From assembly GCF_014171595.1 (NCBI RefSeq), contig NZ_CP050451.1:5287292-5351291 (forward strand): a stretch of DNA of 64,000 nt. The letters run 5' to 3'. Positions 46,688 through 55,552 of the stretch are shown one piece after another. The position numbers were made by a program, and so were the translations under genes. Origin of the DNA: Massilia sp. Se16.2.3 (lineage in GTDB: Bacteria; Pseudomonadota; Gammaproteobacteria; Burkholderiales; Burkholderiaceae_D). Position 1 is the first letter of the stretch, and the number at the start of each line of letters is the position of its first letter. The notes below the pieces were generated by a model. It had not been told where the DNA came from. It ran no database searches and worked only from the letters and a program-made list of their open reading frames with translations.

Positions 46688-47395
46688 TTAGTTCATCAAC
46701 AGATCGGCCTGGCGGCTCGTGGTCTGCGTCTGCAAACCGAAGTGCCCGAGCGCATAGTCGGTGGTCGAGTTCTGCAGGTCGACATTGCTGGTATGCGCAC
46801 CGTAGACATAGCAGCTGCCATAGCAGACCACCTCGTCGATCCAGCTCTTGATCGAATACATCTTCGCACCATAGCGTTTGCCGCGCACGGATCTGGTCAG
46901 CGGGCTGTCGATCGACAGGCCGTTCGCGCCACAGGTGGGCGTGATGACATTGTAGGGATACACGCCGCAGGAATTCAGGCCCCACTGCGCGCCGGCGACG
47001 CTGACGAAGGAATTGACGCGGCTGGCGTAGCCGAGTTCGTTGATCGCTTTCATCGCCAGGGTCACGCCCATCGAATGGCCGATGACGTCGATCTTGCCGG
47101 TGCAGGAGCTGGCATGGGCCGAGGTCATGGCGCTCTTGACCGGACTCGTGTTCGCGGTGCCGTGATCGTTGCTGGCGGGATTCGTCTTCGAGCCCCAGTT
47201 CGGCAGGAACAGCTGCGAAGCCAGGTAGCCGCGGCCCTTCAGGGTGGCGACGGTGTTGTTCCAGTCGGCCGGCGAGCCGGTATTGCCGTGCACGAGCACG
47301 ACGTTGTCGAGGCAGGCGGCCTGGGCGCCCGCCCCGGCCAGGGACAGCAATGCGGCGGCAACGAGCCGCGTAAAACCCAACGGTTTTCCAGACAT
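46688..47395 (-). CDS. secreted lipase/esterase, alpha/beta-hydrolase
   Basis: 235 residues with a clear signal peptide (LVAAALLSLAGAGAQA, cleavage before ACLDN). The mature N-terminus DNVVLVHGNTGSPADW holds the oxyanion-hole His-Gly. The nucleophile elbow is GHSMG in KIDVIGHSMGVTLAM. A histidine in ALGHFGLQTQ is a candidate catalytic base. Seven cysteines suggest disulfides. This resembles small family I.4/class 2 lipases. The partner gene begins 37 bp downstream. The substrate is not defined. Confidence 0.8.
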   Translation of the reverse strand: MSGKPLGFTRLVAAALLSLAGAGAQAACLDNVVLVHGNTGSPADWNNTVATLKGRGYLASQLFLPNWGSKTNPASNDHGTANTSPVKSAMTSAHASSCTGKIDVIGHSMGVTLAMKAINELGYASRVNSFVSVAGAQWGLNSCGVYPYNVITPTCGANGLSIDSPLTRSVRGKRYGAKMYSIKSWIDEVVCYGSCYVYGAHTSNVDLQNSTTDYALGHFGLQTQTTSRQADLLMN

Positions 47396-47574
47396 GGTTT
47401 CTCCTCCGTGTTGTCGTGGTATGGCGGACGCTTGTCGTTGTTATGGCGTCCGTCCCTTGCCGGCGGCATGGGCCCGCAAGACGATCCACTCTAGGAGGAA
47501 GGCCAGCCGTATGCCACTCCCCGTTCAGGGAGTCATGTTGCATGAAAGGGACCGGCGCGTCGGGTGCGCGCGTG

Positions 47575-48336
47575 CTAGCAGGCGCGCCCGCCGATCCAGT
47601 CGCGCGCCTTGGCCACCGCATGGGCGCGGCTGCGCACTTCGAGTTTCAGGAAGATCTGGTCGATGTGGTATTTCACGTTCAGCTCCGACAAATCGAGGAT
47701 CTTCGCGATTTCCCAATTCGTCTTCCCCTCCTGCAGCCAGTGCAGGATCTCGCGCTGGCGCTCGCTCAGCGCCTTCCTGTTCTTGACGGGACGAGCCTGG
47801 TAATCGTCGACCGCGGCGAGCACCCGCGCCAGCGCGAAATGCAGGTGCGGCGTCAGCAGCTTCATCAGGTAGGCATGCTCCTGGCCGATCTCGCCGGGCA
47901 GGCGCGAAAAAATGAAAAAGCTGGAAAACACCCCGCCCAGGTCGAGCACGCCGTGCGCGATCGTATTGCGCAGATCGTACTTATTGAAAAGGCGCACCCA
48001 GTCGCCCGGCAGCTGGTCGTCGTCGCGCCCGCTCTGGAACCATTGCGGCTCGAGCGTTTCGCGCCAGCGCTTCATCAGGGGACTGTCGAGCCGCCCGTCC
48101 TCGTCGCGCAGGGGCTCGAAATACTCCATCGGATAATTCACATGCAGGACCTTGCGCACGTGATTGCCCTGACGGCTGACGCCGCCGATTCCGCACAGCA
48201 TCGCCTCATGCGGCAGCACGGCGCGGCACGGCCCCTCGATCACGCGCGTGAACTCGTCCACCGTACGCACCTGCGTACAGCCGACCAGCACGTCCATGAT
48301 GCGCTTGTCCAGATCGCCCTGTGCGGCGTGGTTCAT
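47575..48336 (-). CDS. LuxR-family transcriptional regulator, EpsA-like
   Basis: 253 residues. An N-terminal sensor-like region (RVIEGPCRAVLPHEAMLCGI, RKVLHVNYPMEYFEPL) precedes a LuxR-type helix-turn-helix (LSERQREILHWLQEGKTNWE, ELNVKYHIDQIFLKLEVRSR). The sequence layout matches the EpsA regulator group found with exopolysaccharide and exosortase loci in betaproteobacteria; the ligand is unknown. ATG 48336 is chosen for its GGGGGAGA leader over the upstream TTG. A diguanylate cyclase lies upstream on the same strand, about 260 bp away. Confidence 0.8.
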   Translation of the reverse strand: MNHAAQGDLDKRIMDVLVGCTQVRTVDEFTRVIEGPCRAVLPHEAMLCGIGGVSRQGNHVRKVLHVNYPMEYFEPLRDEDGRLDSPLMKRWRETLEPQWFQSGRDDDQLPGDWVRLFNKYDLRNTIAHGVLDLGGVFSSFFIFSRLPGEIGQEHAYLMKLLTPHLHFALARVLAAVDDYQARPVKNRKALSERQREILHWLQEGKTNWEIAKILDLSELNVKYHIDQIFLKLEVRSRAHAVAKARDWIGGRAC

Positions 48337-48595
48337 CTCGGTCTCCCCCAAGATTCTGATGCTTTTTTTGTGTGGACAGTGCCCCGGTTCCGCCTGCCGC
48401 CAGCCTGTCGAGGGCCTTGCATGCTGCGCCAGGGAACGAGAAGGACTCGGAAGAGAATAGTTGAGCCGCGTGGATTGTCAAATGAAAAAACGTGCTAGTG
48501 CCATAGCCTGGCAGCGCAGGGCGAAGGGCTGGACGATGCGTGTCATCCACGCCGTGCATGTGACGGCGATAGGCCGGGATAGTGCGGGCGCCGGG

Positions 48596-49762
48596 TCAGG
48601 CGCTGCAGCGCAGGTTTTGCGGGATGGCGGCCAGCTGCAGGTGCTCGACGCGGTCGCGGCCATTGCGCTTGGCCTCGTACATGAGCTCGTCGGCAGCGGC
48701 AATCAGCTGGCGCAGCGGGTCCTCGCCGGTCGCCGCCCCCAGGTCGACGGTGGCCACGCCAAAGCTGGCCGTGGCGCGCAGGCGTACGCTGCCGTCCTGG
48801 GCGGCCAGTTCGGTCGCGCCAAAGCACGTGCGCAGGCGCTCGGCCAGGGCGATGCCGCCGGCCAGGCTGGTACCCGGCAGGACAATCAGGAATTCCTCGC
48901 CGCCGTAACGCACGACACTGTCGACCTCGCTTCGGACGGCGCCCTGCAGGATCTGCGCAAAGGCGCGCAGCACGACGTCCCCGTAATCATGGCCATGGGT
49001 ATCGTTGATGTTCTTGAAGTGGTCGATATCGCACAGCAGCACCGTCAGGCTGTCCGGCCGGGCGCTACTGCCGACCCAGCGCCCTCCCATCAACTGCTCG
49101 TGCAGGTAGCGCCGGTTGAAGCAGCCGGTCAGGTGATCGCGCTCGGCCGCATGTTTCAGTACCGACCAGGAGCGGAACTCCTCGCGCGACACATGGTTGA
49201 AGCGGCGCGCGGCCAGGAAGCCGAAGGTATTGACCAGCACCAGCAGCATCCCCATCGTCAGGGTATCGGCAAAGGACATCTGGCTGTGCAGGTCGGCCAG
49301 CGCAACGAAAACCACCGTGGCGACGCTGGCCAGCGCCAGGGCGTAACGCAGGCGGTTCGGGATATACAAGTAAATGACCACGAGCATGATCGCCAGCGAC
49401 ATCGCGTGCCAGTGGAATTCAGCCGGGCGCGTCACGGCAATGAACATGAAGCAGACCATTGCCACGCTTTCGGCCATCGTCGCCGCCACCCGCGTGAAAT
49501 GCACCGACAGCAGGCGGCGGTAGGCCAGCCAGGCGAAGACGCCGGCGGTGGCGGCCACCAGCAGGCGCGCCGCCGGGATGGCCCGCGTCTCCACGCCCCA
49601 GCCGAGCGCGGCGAGATCGGTGACGAAAAAGCCGAGGTAGAACAGCGCGCAGAAGGTCAGCGTGAACGAGAGCAGGGATTGGGTCTGGTCCTGCTTGTGC
49701 TTCAGGTAGGCGGCCTCCACCGGCGCACGCACGAACTCGGCGGTCAGTGAACTGATTTCCAT
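48596..49762 (-). CDS. membrane diguanylate cyclase (GGEEF)
   Basis: 388 residues. About six membrane helices (LLSFTLTFCALFYLGFFVTD to MGMLLVLVNTFGFLAAR) form an integral sensor. The GGDEF domain begins RDHLTGCFNRRYLHEQL, with active site VVRYGGEEFLIVLP and metal-binding LCDIDHFKNINDTHGHD. Upstream of GGEEF the residues are SEVD, not RxxD, so the product-inhibition I-site is missing and feedback control is not expected. ATG 49762 is chosen over upstream codons because conserved sequence begins there. Confidence 0.87.
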   Translation of the reverse strand: MEISSLTAEFVRAPVEAAYLKHKQDQTQSLLSFTLTFCALFYLGFFVTDLAALGWGVETRAIPAARLLVAATAGVFAWLAYRRLLSVHFTRVAATMAESVAMVCFMFIAVTRPAEFHWHAMSLAIMLVVIYLYIPNRLRYALALASVATVVFVALADLHSQMSFADTLTMGMLLVLVNTFGFLAARRFNHVSREEFRSWSVLKHAAERDHLTGCFNRRYLHEQLMGGRWVGSSARPDSLTVLLCDIDHFKNINDTHGHDYGDVVLRAFAQILQGAVRSEVDSVVRYGGEEFLIVLPGTSLAGGIALAERLRTCFGATELAAQDGSVRLRATASFGVATVDLGAATGEDPLRQLIAAADELMYEAKRNGRDRVEHLQLAAIPQNLRCSA

Positions 49763-50166
49763 GGTGTCTACTCCAACGCGGCCACGCCTACTGAACAGGA
49801 CGACATTGTGCCAGTAATATGACCGGGAGGAAATCACAGATTCTCACCAAAGGTTAATTGCCGGAATGTCCAGGCGCCCTCCACGACCACTGCTTCCCTC
49901 CATCGGCCAAGCCAGCCGCATTTAACGCCTGCCGCATTGCGCCATCCCAAACCCCTCCGCCAGTGCAGGCGTACCTTGATGAGCGAAGGCGTGAATCCGA
50001 TTGCAAGTCATTGTTTCTTAAAGATATTTCATTCCTTTTTGAAATAGCGATGAGGATATTGCAGCTTGAGCGCAACCGGGTGCCGTAGCTTGCGAGCCCG
50101 CGACGGTGGGCGTTCCGGCCGGACGCCCATGCCTTGTCCGGCCGTTATCAGACTCTGGAGATCGTC
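49763..50166. promoter_or_regulatory. divergent region between diguanylate cyclase and HAF1
   Basis: The 404 bases hold no gene. At 50026-50045, ATTTCA-N8-TGAAAT is an inverted repeat with half-sites like those near 43736-43783. The surroundings (50000-50050) are AT-rich and probably carry the promoter for the first HAF gene. Confidence 0.4.
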
Positions 50167-51315
50167 ATGCTAGTACGCAACCGCATTTCCTTGTTCCTGC
50201 TGTCGCTTGCAATGGGCCTGGCCCAGGCCCACCCGTCCTATCCCGAATACCGGGTTACCATCGTCGGCCCACCCGACAGCACGCCCACCGACATCAACCA
50301 GGCCGGCGTAGTGGTCAGCAACGTACCGACCGGCATCACCACTTCGCGCGCCTACATCAGCCGCGGCACGGGTTACCGCGAAATCGTCATGCCGGACAGC
50401 ACGTCCAATCGCGCCGTCGCCATCAACGACAAGGGCGTGGTGCTCGGCAACTGGACCGCCGCCAGCGGCGAGAACCGCGGCTTCACCTTCTATCGCGGTA
50501 CGCGGCGCGACATCCCTCCCGTTCCCGCGCGCGCCGGCGTGTTCGTCGACATCAACAATGCGGGCTACATCCTGACCCTGGCCGGCCCGCCCCCTGGCGC
50601 CCCCACCGACATTTCCCCGTTCGCCTTCCTGCGCGCGCCGAACGGCAGCTTCCGGCCGATCGGCATCCTGCCCTATGAAAACGCCATCAATCAGGCCGAG
50701 GCACTCAACAACCGTAACCAGGTCACGGGCGAGTCCGGCACCTTCTTCCGTCCCGAGCTGCCGTTCAACGCTTACGTCTGGACCAACGGCGTCATCCGCG
50801 AGCTGCCGGACCTGGGCTATACGCCGAACTATGGCCTGGACATCAACGACCGCGGCCAGGTGTCGGGCTATGTCGCGATCGCCGAGTTCCGCCAGCAGCG
50901 GGCCGCGCTATGGAGCCATGGCCGCCTCACCCTGGTCGACACCCGCCCGGATAGCGCCATGCCTTTCAGCACCGGGGAGGCCCTCAACAATTATGGTCAG
51001 GTCGTCGGCAGCGCCAATGGCGGCATCGGCGCCTTCATCTACCGTGGCAGGCGCATGGAAAGCCTGCAGGCAAAGATCGATCCCACATCGGGCTGGGGCA
51101 TTTCCTTCCCGCGCGCCATCAACGATGCGGGGCAGATCGCAGCCACCGGTTATCGCGCCGGGGTGGCGTATGCGGTGCGGCTCGACCCCATCCGTCCGCA
51201 CCTGATGGCGCCGCCACCGCTGGACGAGGGTAGCGAGGCCGGTCCGCTGCTCGAGACGACGCCGGCGGCCGATGCGGCGCAGGCACAGGCGTCGGCGCAA
51301 CCCGTGACGCAGTAA
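50167..51315 (+). CDS. secreted HAF-repeat protein, copy 1
   Basis: 382 residues with a signal peptide (RISLFLLSLAMGLAQA, then HPSYPEYRV). The rest consists of about six HAF-type repeats of 45-55 residues, recognisable by repeated AINDKGVVLGN, DINNAGYI, ALNNRNQVTGES, DINDRGQVSGY, ALNNYGQVVGS and AINDAGQIAATGY. Each ends in a turn before the next strand set, so a beta-propeller-like fold is likely. The C-terminal 40 residues are acidic and Ala-rich. ATG 50167 has a GGAG leader. It is the first of three tandem paralogues. The function is unknown; an extracellular or cell-surface location is inferred from the signal peptide. Confidence 0.75.
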   Translation: MLVRNRISLFLLSLAMGLAQAHPSYPEYRVTIVGPPDSTPTDINQAGVVVSNVPTGITTSRAYISRGTGYREIVMPDSTSNRAVAINDKGVVLGNWTAASGENRGFTFYRGTRRDIPPVPARAGVFVDINNAGYILTLAGPPPGAPTDISPFAFLRAPNGSFRPIGILPYENAINQAEALNNRNQVTGESGTFFRPELPFNAYVWTNGVIRELPDLGYTPNYGLDINDRGQVSGYVAIAEFRQQRAALWSHGRLTLVDTRPDSAMPFSTGEALNNYGQVVGSANGGIGAFIYRGRRMESLQAKIDPTSGWGISFPRAINDAGQIAATGYRAGVAYAVRLDPIRPHLMAPPPLDEGSEAGPLLETTPAADAAQAQASAQPVTQ

Positions 51316-51529
51316 CGCACGGGCGGCCGGGGCAAGCACGCGGCGCCGTGGCGACCTTGCTACGACCTTGTTGCAGCCTTGCGTTCTCCGGCTGCCCGCC
51401 GTGGCCCGCCGCTTCGTCGGCACCACGTCCGCCTGATGAACGTGTTGCATCCGCAAATGCGTGCCGTGGCCAGCCGGGAGCCGCGGCGCCCCCGTCGCGA
51501 CGTACCCGGCTTCACTCATGGAGATTGTG

Positions 51530-52690
51530 ATGAAACTAGCGTATCGCCTGTCCCTGTTCCTGCTGTCCCTCGCCGGCGCCGGCGCCCATGCCGGCCCGGT
51601 TCATCCCGAATACCGGGTCACCATCGTCGGCCCTGTCAACAGCGTGCCCTACGACATCAACAAGAGCGGCGTGGTCGTCGGCAGCTTTCCGGTCTCCGGC
51701 ACCACCCACGCCTTCCTCAACCGCGGGCCGGGCTTCGTCGACCTGGGCACGTTCGGCGGCACGGACAGCCGCGCCGTCGCCATCAACGACAGGGGCCAGG
51801 TGCTCGGCAACTTCACCAGCGGCGGCGAGGGTCGCGGCTTCATCTATTATCGTGGCGGCGCACGCGACATCGGCACCCTTCCGGGCCGCTACAGCATCTA
51901 CAGCGACATCAACAACGCCGGCTACATCACGGTGTACGGCGCCATCCGCGATTCGCTGGAGGGACCACGCGCCTTCCTGCGCTCGCCAGGCGGCACCCTC
52001 ACCGATATCGGCACGCTGCCGTTCGAGAACCCCTACACCGAAGCCCTGGCACTGAACAACCGCAACCAGGTCACCGGCCACTCCTCGCCGCTCGTTTTCC
52101 CCGACCAGCCGCTGCGCGCGATCATCTGGAGCCGGGGCGTGCTGCGCGACCTGGGCGACCTCGGTTTCTCGCCCAACAGCGGCCAGGACATCAACGACCG
52201 CGGCCAGATCACCGGCTATATGTCGGTGCCGACCGGTTTTCGCGACCGCGTCGCCTTCATCTACAGCCACGGCCGCCTGATCGATATCGACGGCCGTCCG
52301 CCCACCGTCGAGCGCTACAGCATCGGCGAAGCCATCAACAATTACGGCCACGTCGTCGGCTCCAGCAACCACCTGTCCGGCTTCGTCTATCGCGGCAGGA
52401 AGATGCAGAGCCTGAACGCCCTGATCGACCCCAGGCTTGGCTGGGATATCGCCTTTCCCCGCGCCATCAACGACGCCGGCCAGATCGCAGCCCTTGCCTA
52501 CCGCCGCGGGGTGCAATACGCCGTGCGCCTGGACCTGATCCGTCCACACCACCTGGCGGCACCGGACGTCGAGTCGGGTGACGAGGCCGATCCAGCCGCC
52601 AAGGCCGTCTCGCCTGATGCGGCCGCGGACGACACCAGGGCGGACGCCGCGGCACAAGCGCGCGAGCTGGTGCGTCCGCTGGCACAGTGA
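51530..52690 (+). CDS. secreted HAF-repeat protein, copy 2
   Basis: 386 residues, closely similar to its neighbours. It has a signal peptide (YRLSLFLLSLAGAGAHA, cleavage before GPVHPEYRV). The repeats are better preserved than in copy 1: FVDLGTFGGTDSRAVAINDR, RDIGTLPGRYSIYSDINNAG, LTDIGTLPFENPYTEALALN, LRDLGDLGFSPNSGQDINDR, EAINNYGHVVGSSNH, PRAINDAGQIAAL. The C-terminus is again an Ala/Asp-rich tail. ATG 51530 is preceded by ATGGAGATTGTG, almost the leader of copy 1, showing that duplication included the translation signals. Confidence 0.75.
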   Translation: MKLAYRLSLFLLSLAGAGAHAGPVHPEYRVTIVGPVNSVPYDINKSGVVVGSFPVSGTTHAFLNRGPGFVDLGTFGGTDSRAVAINDRGQVLGNFTSGGEGRGFIYYRGGARDIGTLPGRYSIYSDINNAGYITVYGAIRDSLEGPRAFLRSPGGTLTDIGTLPFENPYTEALALNNRNQVTGHSSPLVFPDQPLRAIIWSRGVLRDLGDLGFSPNSGQDINDRGQITGYMSVPTGFRDRVAFIYSHGRLIDIDGRPPTVERYSIGEAINNYGHVVGSSNHLSGFVYRGRKMQSLNALIDPRLGWDIAFPRAINDAGQIAALAYRRGVQYAVRLDLIRPHHLAAPDVESGDEADPAAKAVSPDAAADDTRADAAAQARELVRPLAQ

Positions 52691-52757
52691 AGTCCTCCAG
52701 CAAGGGGCTGGCGCGGCGACGGAGCGGCGCCAGCCCCTTGCGATGCTAACGCCGGCA

Positions 52758-52919
52758 CTAAGTACTCGACCAAAAATAAATGGGAATTTTGGCAAACAGA
52801 ACCGGATGCGGTGCAAGACGGCGAGAGCGCCGCAGTGCGAGCACTGCAAGCGCGAGCCGACGCAGCAACGCGCCGGTTCTGGAAGCCAAAAACACATTTA
52901 TTTTTGGGTGAGTACTTAG
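52758..52919. mobile_element. MITE-like element, 162 bp, imperfect terminal inverted repeats
   Basis: The 25-base ends (52758-52782 and 52895-52919) are inverted copies with 2 mismatches, ending CTAAGTACTC / GAGTACTTAG. Inside, a second pair (TTGGCAAACAGAACCGG-like and CCGGTTCTGGAAGCCAA) extends the palindrome, with a GC-rich core. It has no coding capacity, is AT-rich at the ends, and sits between duplicated HAF genes 2 and 3. No obvious target-site duplication is visible. It could alternatively be a structured RNA. Confidence 0.6.
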
Positions 52920-53114
52920 CGTCGCAGGCAGGCACCAGGCCTGAACTGCGCGCGATTGCCCGCGCGCGGGCTGGAACGTGCGCGGGCTTCGTGCCCGCGT
53001 TTCATGCCCGCACCAGCGAGTCGGCCCGCCACTGCAACACATCGCGACCGACTCATCCGGCGGTGGGAAGGCAGAGTCCTGCCCGACCGTCCGTCATCTA
53101 CTTCAGGAGTCCGT

Positions 53115-54200
53115 ATGCAAGCACCTTTACGCATTTCCCTGTTCCTGCTGTCGTTCAGCATGGCCGTGGCGCAGGCCGCCCCGGCCTATCCCGAATACCG
53201 GGTCACGGTGGTCGGCCCCGCCAACAGCAGGGCCGCCGACATCAACAGTGCCGGCGCCGTCGTCGGCACCTACCCGTACAGCGCCACCTCCTCGCACGCT
53301 TTCCTCAACCGTGGCAGCGGCCTGGTCGACCTGGGCGCGCCCGGCGGCAGGTCCAGCACGGCCGCCGCCATCAACGACAAGGGCGTGGTGCTCGGCAACT
53401 GGACAACGGCCGGCGGCGAGCAGCGCGGCTTCATCTACTACCGCGGCACACGGCGCGACATCGGCGTCATCCCGGGCAGGCGCACCACCTACACCGACAT
53501 CAACAATGCCGGCTACATCACCGCCACTGGCGCCTCGCCCGACTTTCCGGACGGCGTGCGCAGCTACCTGCGCGCACCCGGCGGAGCATTGCGCGACATC
53601 GGCAACCTGCCCTTCCCGGAACCGACGCTCAACAACGCCCTGGCGCTCAACAACCGCAACCAGATCGCCGGCGAATCGGGCGAACTCACCTTCCCCGACC
53701 AGCCCCTGCGCGCCTTTAGCTGGACCCGCGGCACGATGCGTGACCTCGGCGACTTCGGCTCCGGCCCCAACGGCGGCCAGGCCATCAACGACCGCGGGCA
53801 GATCACCGGCTACATGTCGGTGCTGACGGGTTTCCGCAGCCGGGTCGCCTTCCTCTACAGCCATGGCCGCCTGATCAACATCGACGGCCGTCCCTCCACG
53901 GTCGAGGAAAGGTCGAGCACCGGTAACGGCATCAACAACTACGGCCACGTCGTCGGCGCCAGCGACCACCTGTCCGGATTCATCTACCGCGGCAGGACGA
54001 TGCAGAGCCTGAATGCGCTGATCAATCCGAAACTGGGCTGGGATATCGCATCGCCGGAAGCGATCAATGACGCCGGGCAGATCGCGGCGACGGCCTACCG
54101 GGGTGGCGTGTCGTATGCGGTGCGGCTCGACCTGATTCGTCCGCATGGAATGGCGGCACCGGAGATTGACCTGAGCGAGGAGGCTGCCGCGCTCGAGTAA
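53115..54200 (+). CDS. secreted HAF-repeat protein, copy 3
   Basis: 361 residues. Signal peptide RISLFLLSFSMAVAQAA, then PAYPEYRVTVVGP. The repeats mirror copies 1 and 2: GLVDLGAPGGRSSTAAAIND, RDIGVIPGRRTTYTDINNAG, LRDIGNLPFPEPTLNNALAL, MRDLGDFGSGPNGGQAINDR, GINNYGHVVGASDH, EAINDAGQIAATAY. The acidic tail of the other copies is reduced to DLSEEAAALE. The start follows CAGGAG at the same spacing as its paralogues. It lies just upstream of the type VI cassette but has normal GC, so it belongs with the HAF cluster. Confidence 0.75.
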   Translation: MQAPLRISLFLLSFSMAVAQAAPAYPEYRVTVVGPANSRAADINSAGAVVGTYPYSATSSHAFLNRGSGLVDLGAPGGRSSTAAAINDKGVVLGNWTTAGGEQRGFIYYRGTRRDIGVIPGRRTTYTDINNAGYITATGASPDFPDGVRSYLRAPGGALRDIGNLPFPEPTLNNALALNNRNQIAGESGELTFPDQPLRAFSWTRGTMRDLGDFGSGPNGGQAINDRGQITGYMSVLTGFRSRVAFLYSHGRLINIDGRPSTVEERSSTGNGINNYGHVVGASDHLSGFIYRGRTMQSLNALINPKLGWDIASPEAINDAGQIAATAYRGGVSYAVRLDLIRPHGMAAPEIDLSEEAAALE

Positions 54201-54389
54201 GGCGCTACTAGCCGCCGCTGATTCCACATCGAAGCGGCGGCGCGAGCCTTCGAAGCGTTCTGCCCTCCAAGCAAACAACACAATTCCTCAGGTCGCTTGA
54301 GCCCGCTCAACTGCATAACCGCACTTCGCCCTGCACTCTCCCACGCCTTGTATCGTTATCCGAGATCAAAGCCTGGTGGCGAACGCACA

Positions 54390-54939
54390 TGACCGGCGAA
54401 ATCATTCGGCCGGGAGATCCCACCAGTCACGTGGCAAAGTGTTAGAAGGCTCGCTCTTCGACATCTGCATGGGAAAACCGATCGCTTTCGTCGGTCACAA
54501 AGTCTTGTGTCCGAAGTGCAAAGGGGTTTTCCCGATTGTCGAAGGCGCGCCGACCACAACGTTCTACGGGAAAGGCGTCGCACTCGCGGGAATGAAAACG
54601 GCGTGCGGTGCCTCTCTCATTGCGACGCAGTTCACCGATATCGTGGAGTGTGGCGGAGGCGATGCCTCTGCAGCCAGCCAGTCGACGACCTCCAGTTTCT
54701 CCACTGCGCCGTCCTTCCAGCCCATGAAGAATGCGATAGCGCCTGCGGAAGCCAGCGCCGCGCACTTCGACGACAAGTTCGTTCTGCTCGATGACGATAC
54801 TGGCGATCCTCTTTCGAATACCGAATATGCCATCCGCCGAGCGTCGGGTGAGATCGAGCATGGCACCACCGATGCACATGGCTGTACCCATCTGCTGGCC
54901 GCAACAGTCAACGCGGAACTTGTCGAGATATACGTCTAG
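54390..54939 (+). CDS. PAAR-domain protein, type VI secretion tip (frameshifted)
   Basis: About 183 residues after restoring one base near 54430. The N-terminus MTGEIIRPGDPTSH joins GKVLEGSLF and IAFVGHKVLCPKCKGVFPIV, the conical PAAR fold with its metal-binding His/Cys residues. A linker leads to a C-terminal small beta domain (FDDKFVLLDDDTGDPLSNTE, EIEHGTTDAHGCTHLLA) often appended to PAAR proteins that carry effectors. It is 8 bp from a muramidase gene that in turn overlaps a secreted candidate immunity gene. No other type VI genes are in the window, so this is an orphan tip/effector cassette. Confidence 0.82.
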
Positions 54940-54947
54940 GGCAGACT

Positions 54948-55552
54948 ATGACCACTCAAACAATCACTTCGCCCTCGGGGCGTACCTTGGTTCGGCGTAC
55001 GGAAAGGACAACCACGCCCAGGGAAAGCGCGGAAGGGAAGATTGTCCGAATCAAGCTGAAGCAATCGACGCGATTGGCAGAGAATGAAGCGTTCCTTGCT
55101 GATCGCAATGTCGCTGCCTTTATCAAGGCAATTGCTGTGGCGGAAGGGGGCGGCTACGACTTCAAATACGGCGCATTCAAAGGCAAACGAAACGATCCAT
55201 GGCGTTTTTCCGATTATTCGACCCACCCTGGTCCCGGAATGGGTGGACGGACGACCGCTGCTGGCATGTATCAATTACGGTGGCGACTTGGCGTGAACAC
55301 GGCGGAAAAATGGGACTGACAGATTTCTCACCTAAAACCCAAGACCTTATTGCCATCGAGTTGCTGCGCTCCGTCGGTGTCATCGAGAAGATCAAGGCAG
55401 GCGACATTGCAGGTTCCATGGGTGGTGCTGCCGCGAAATGGGCTGCGCTACCGATGGGGCCAGGACTAGCCAATCACAACCCGCCTCAACCGTTCGTATC
55501 TTACGAAGAGTTTTATCGAAACTATCAAGCTGCTGGAGGAACAGGACAATGA
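54948..55552 (+). CDS. lambda-endolysin-like (GH104) muramidase, type VI effector (frameshifted)
   Basis: About 201 residues after restoring an A near 55272. Residues 50-195 align with phage lambda transglycosylase: IAVAEGGGYDF with the candidate catalytic Glu, FSDYSTHPGPGMGGRTTAAG, MYQ joined to ITVATWREHGGKMGLTDFSP, KTQDLIAIELL, IKAGDIAGSM, KWAALPMGPGL. A charged N-terminal 45 residues, without a signal peptide, may dock to PAAR. A cytoplasmically made cell-wall lytic enzyme between a PAAR gene and a secreted small protein is the usual effector arrangement. Toxicity and delivery are inferred. Confidence 0.8.
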
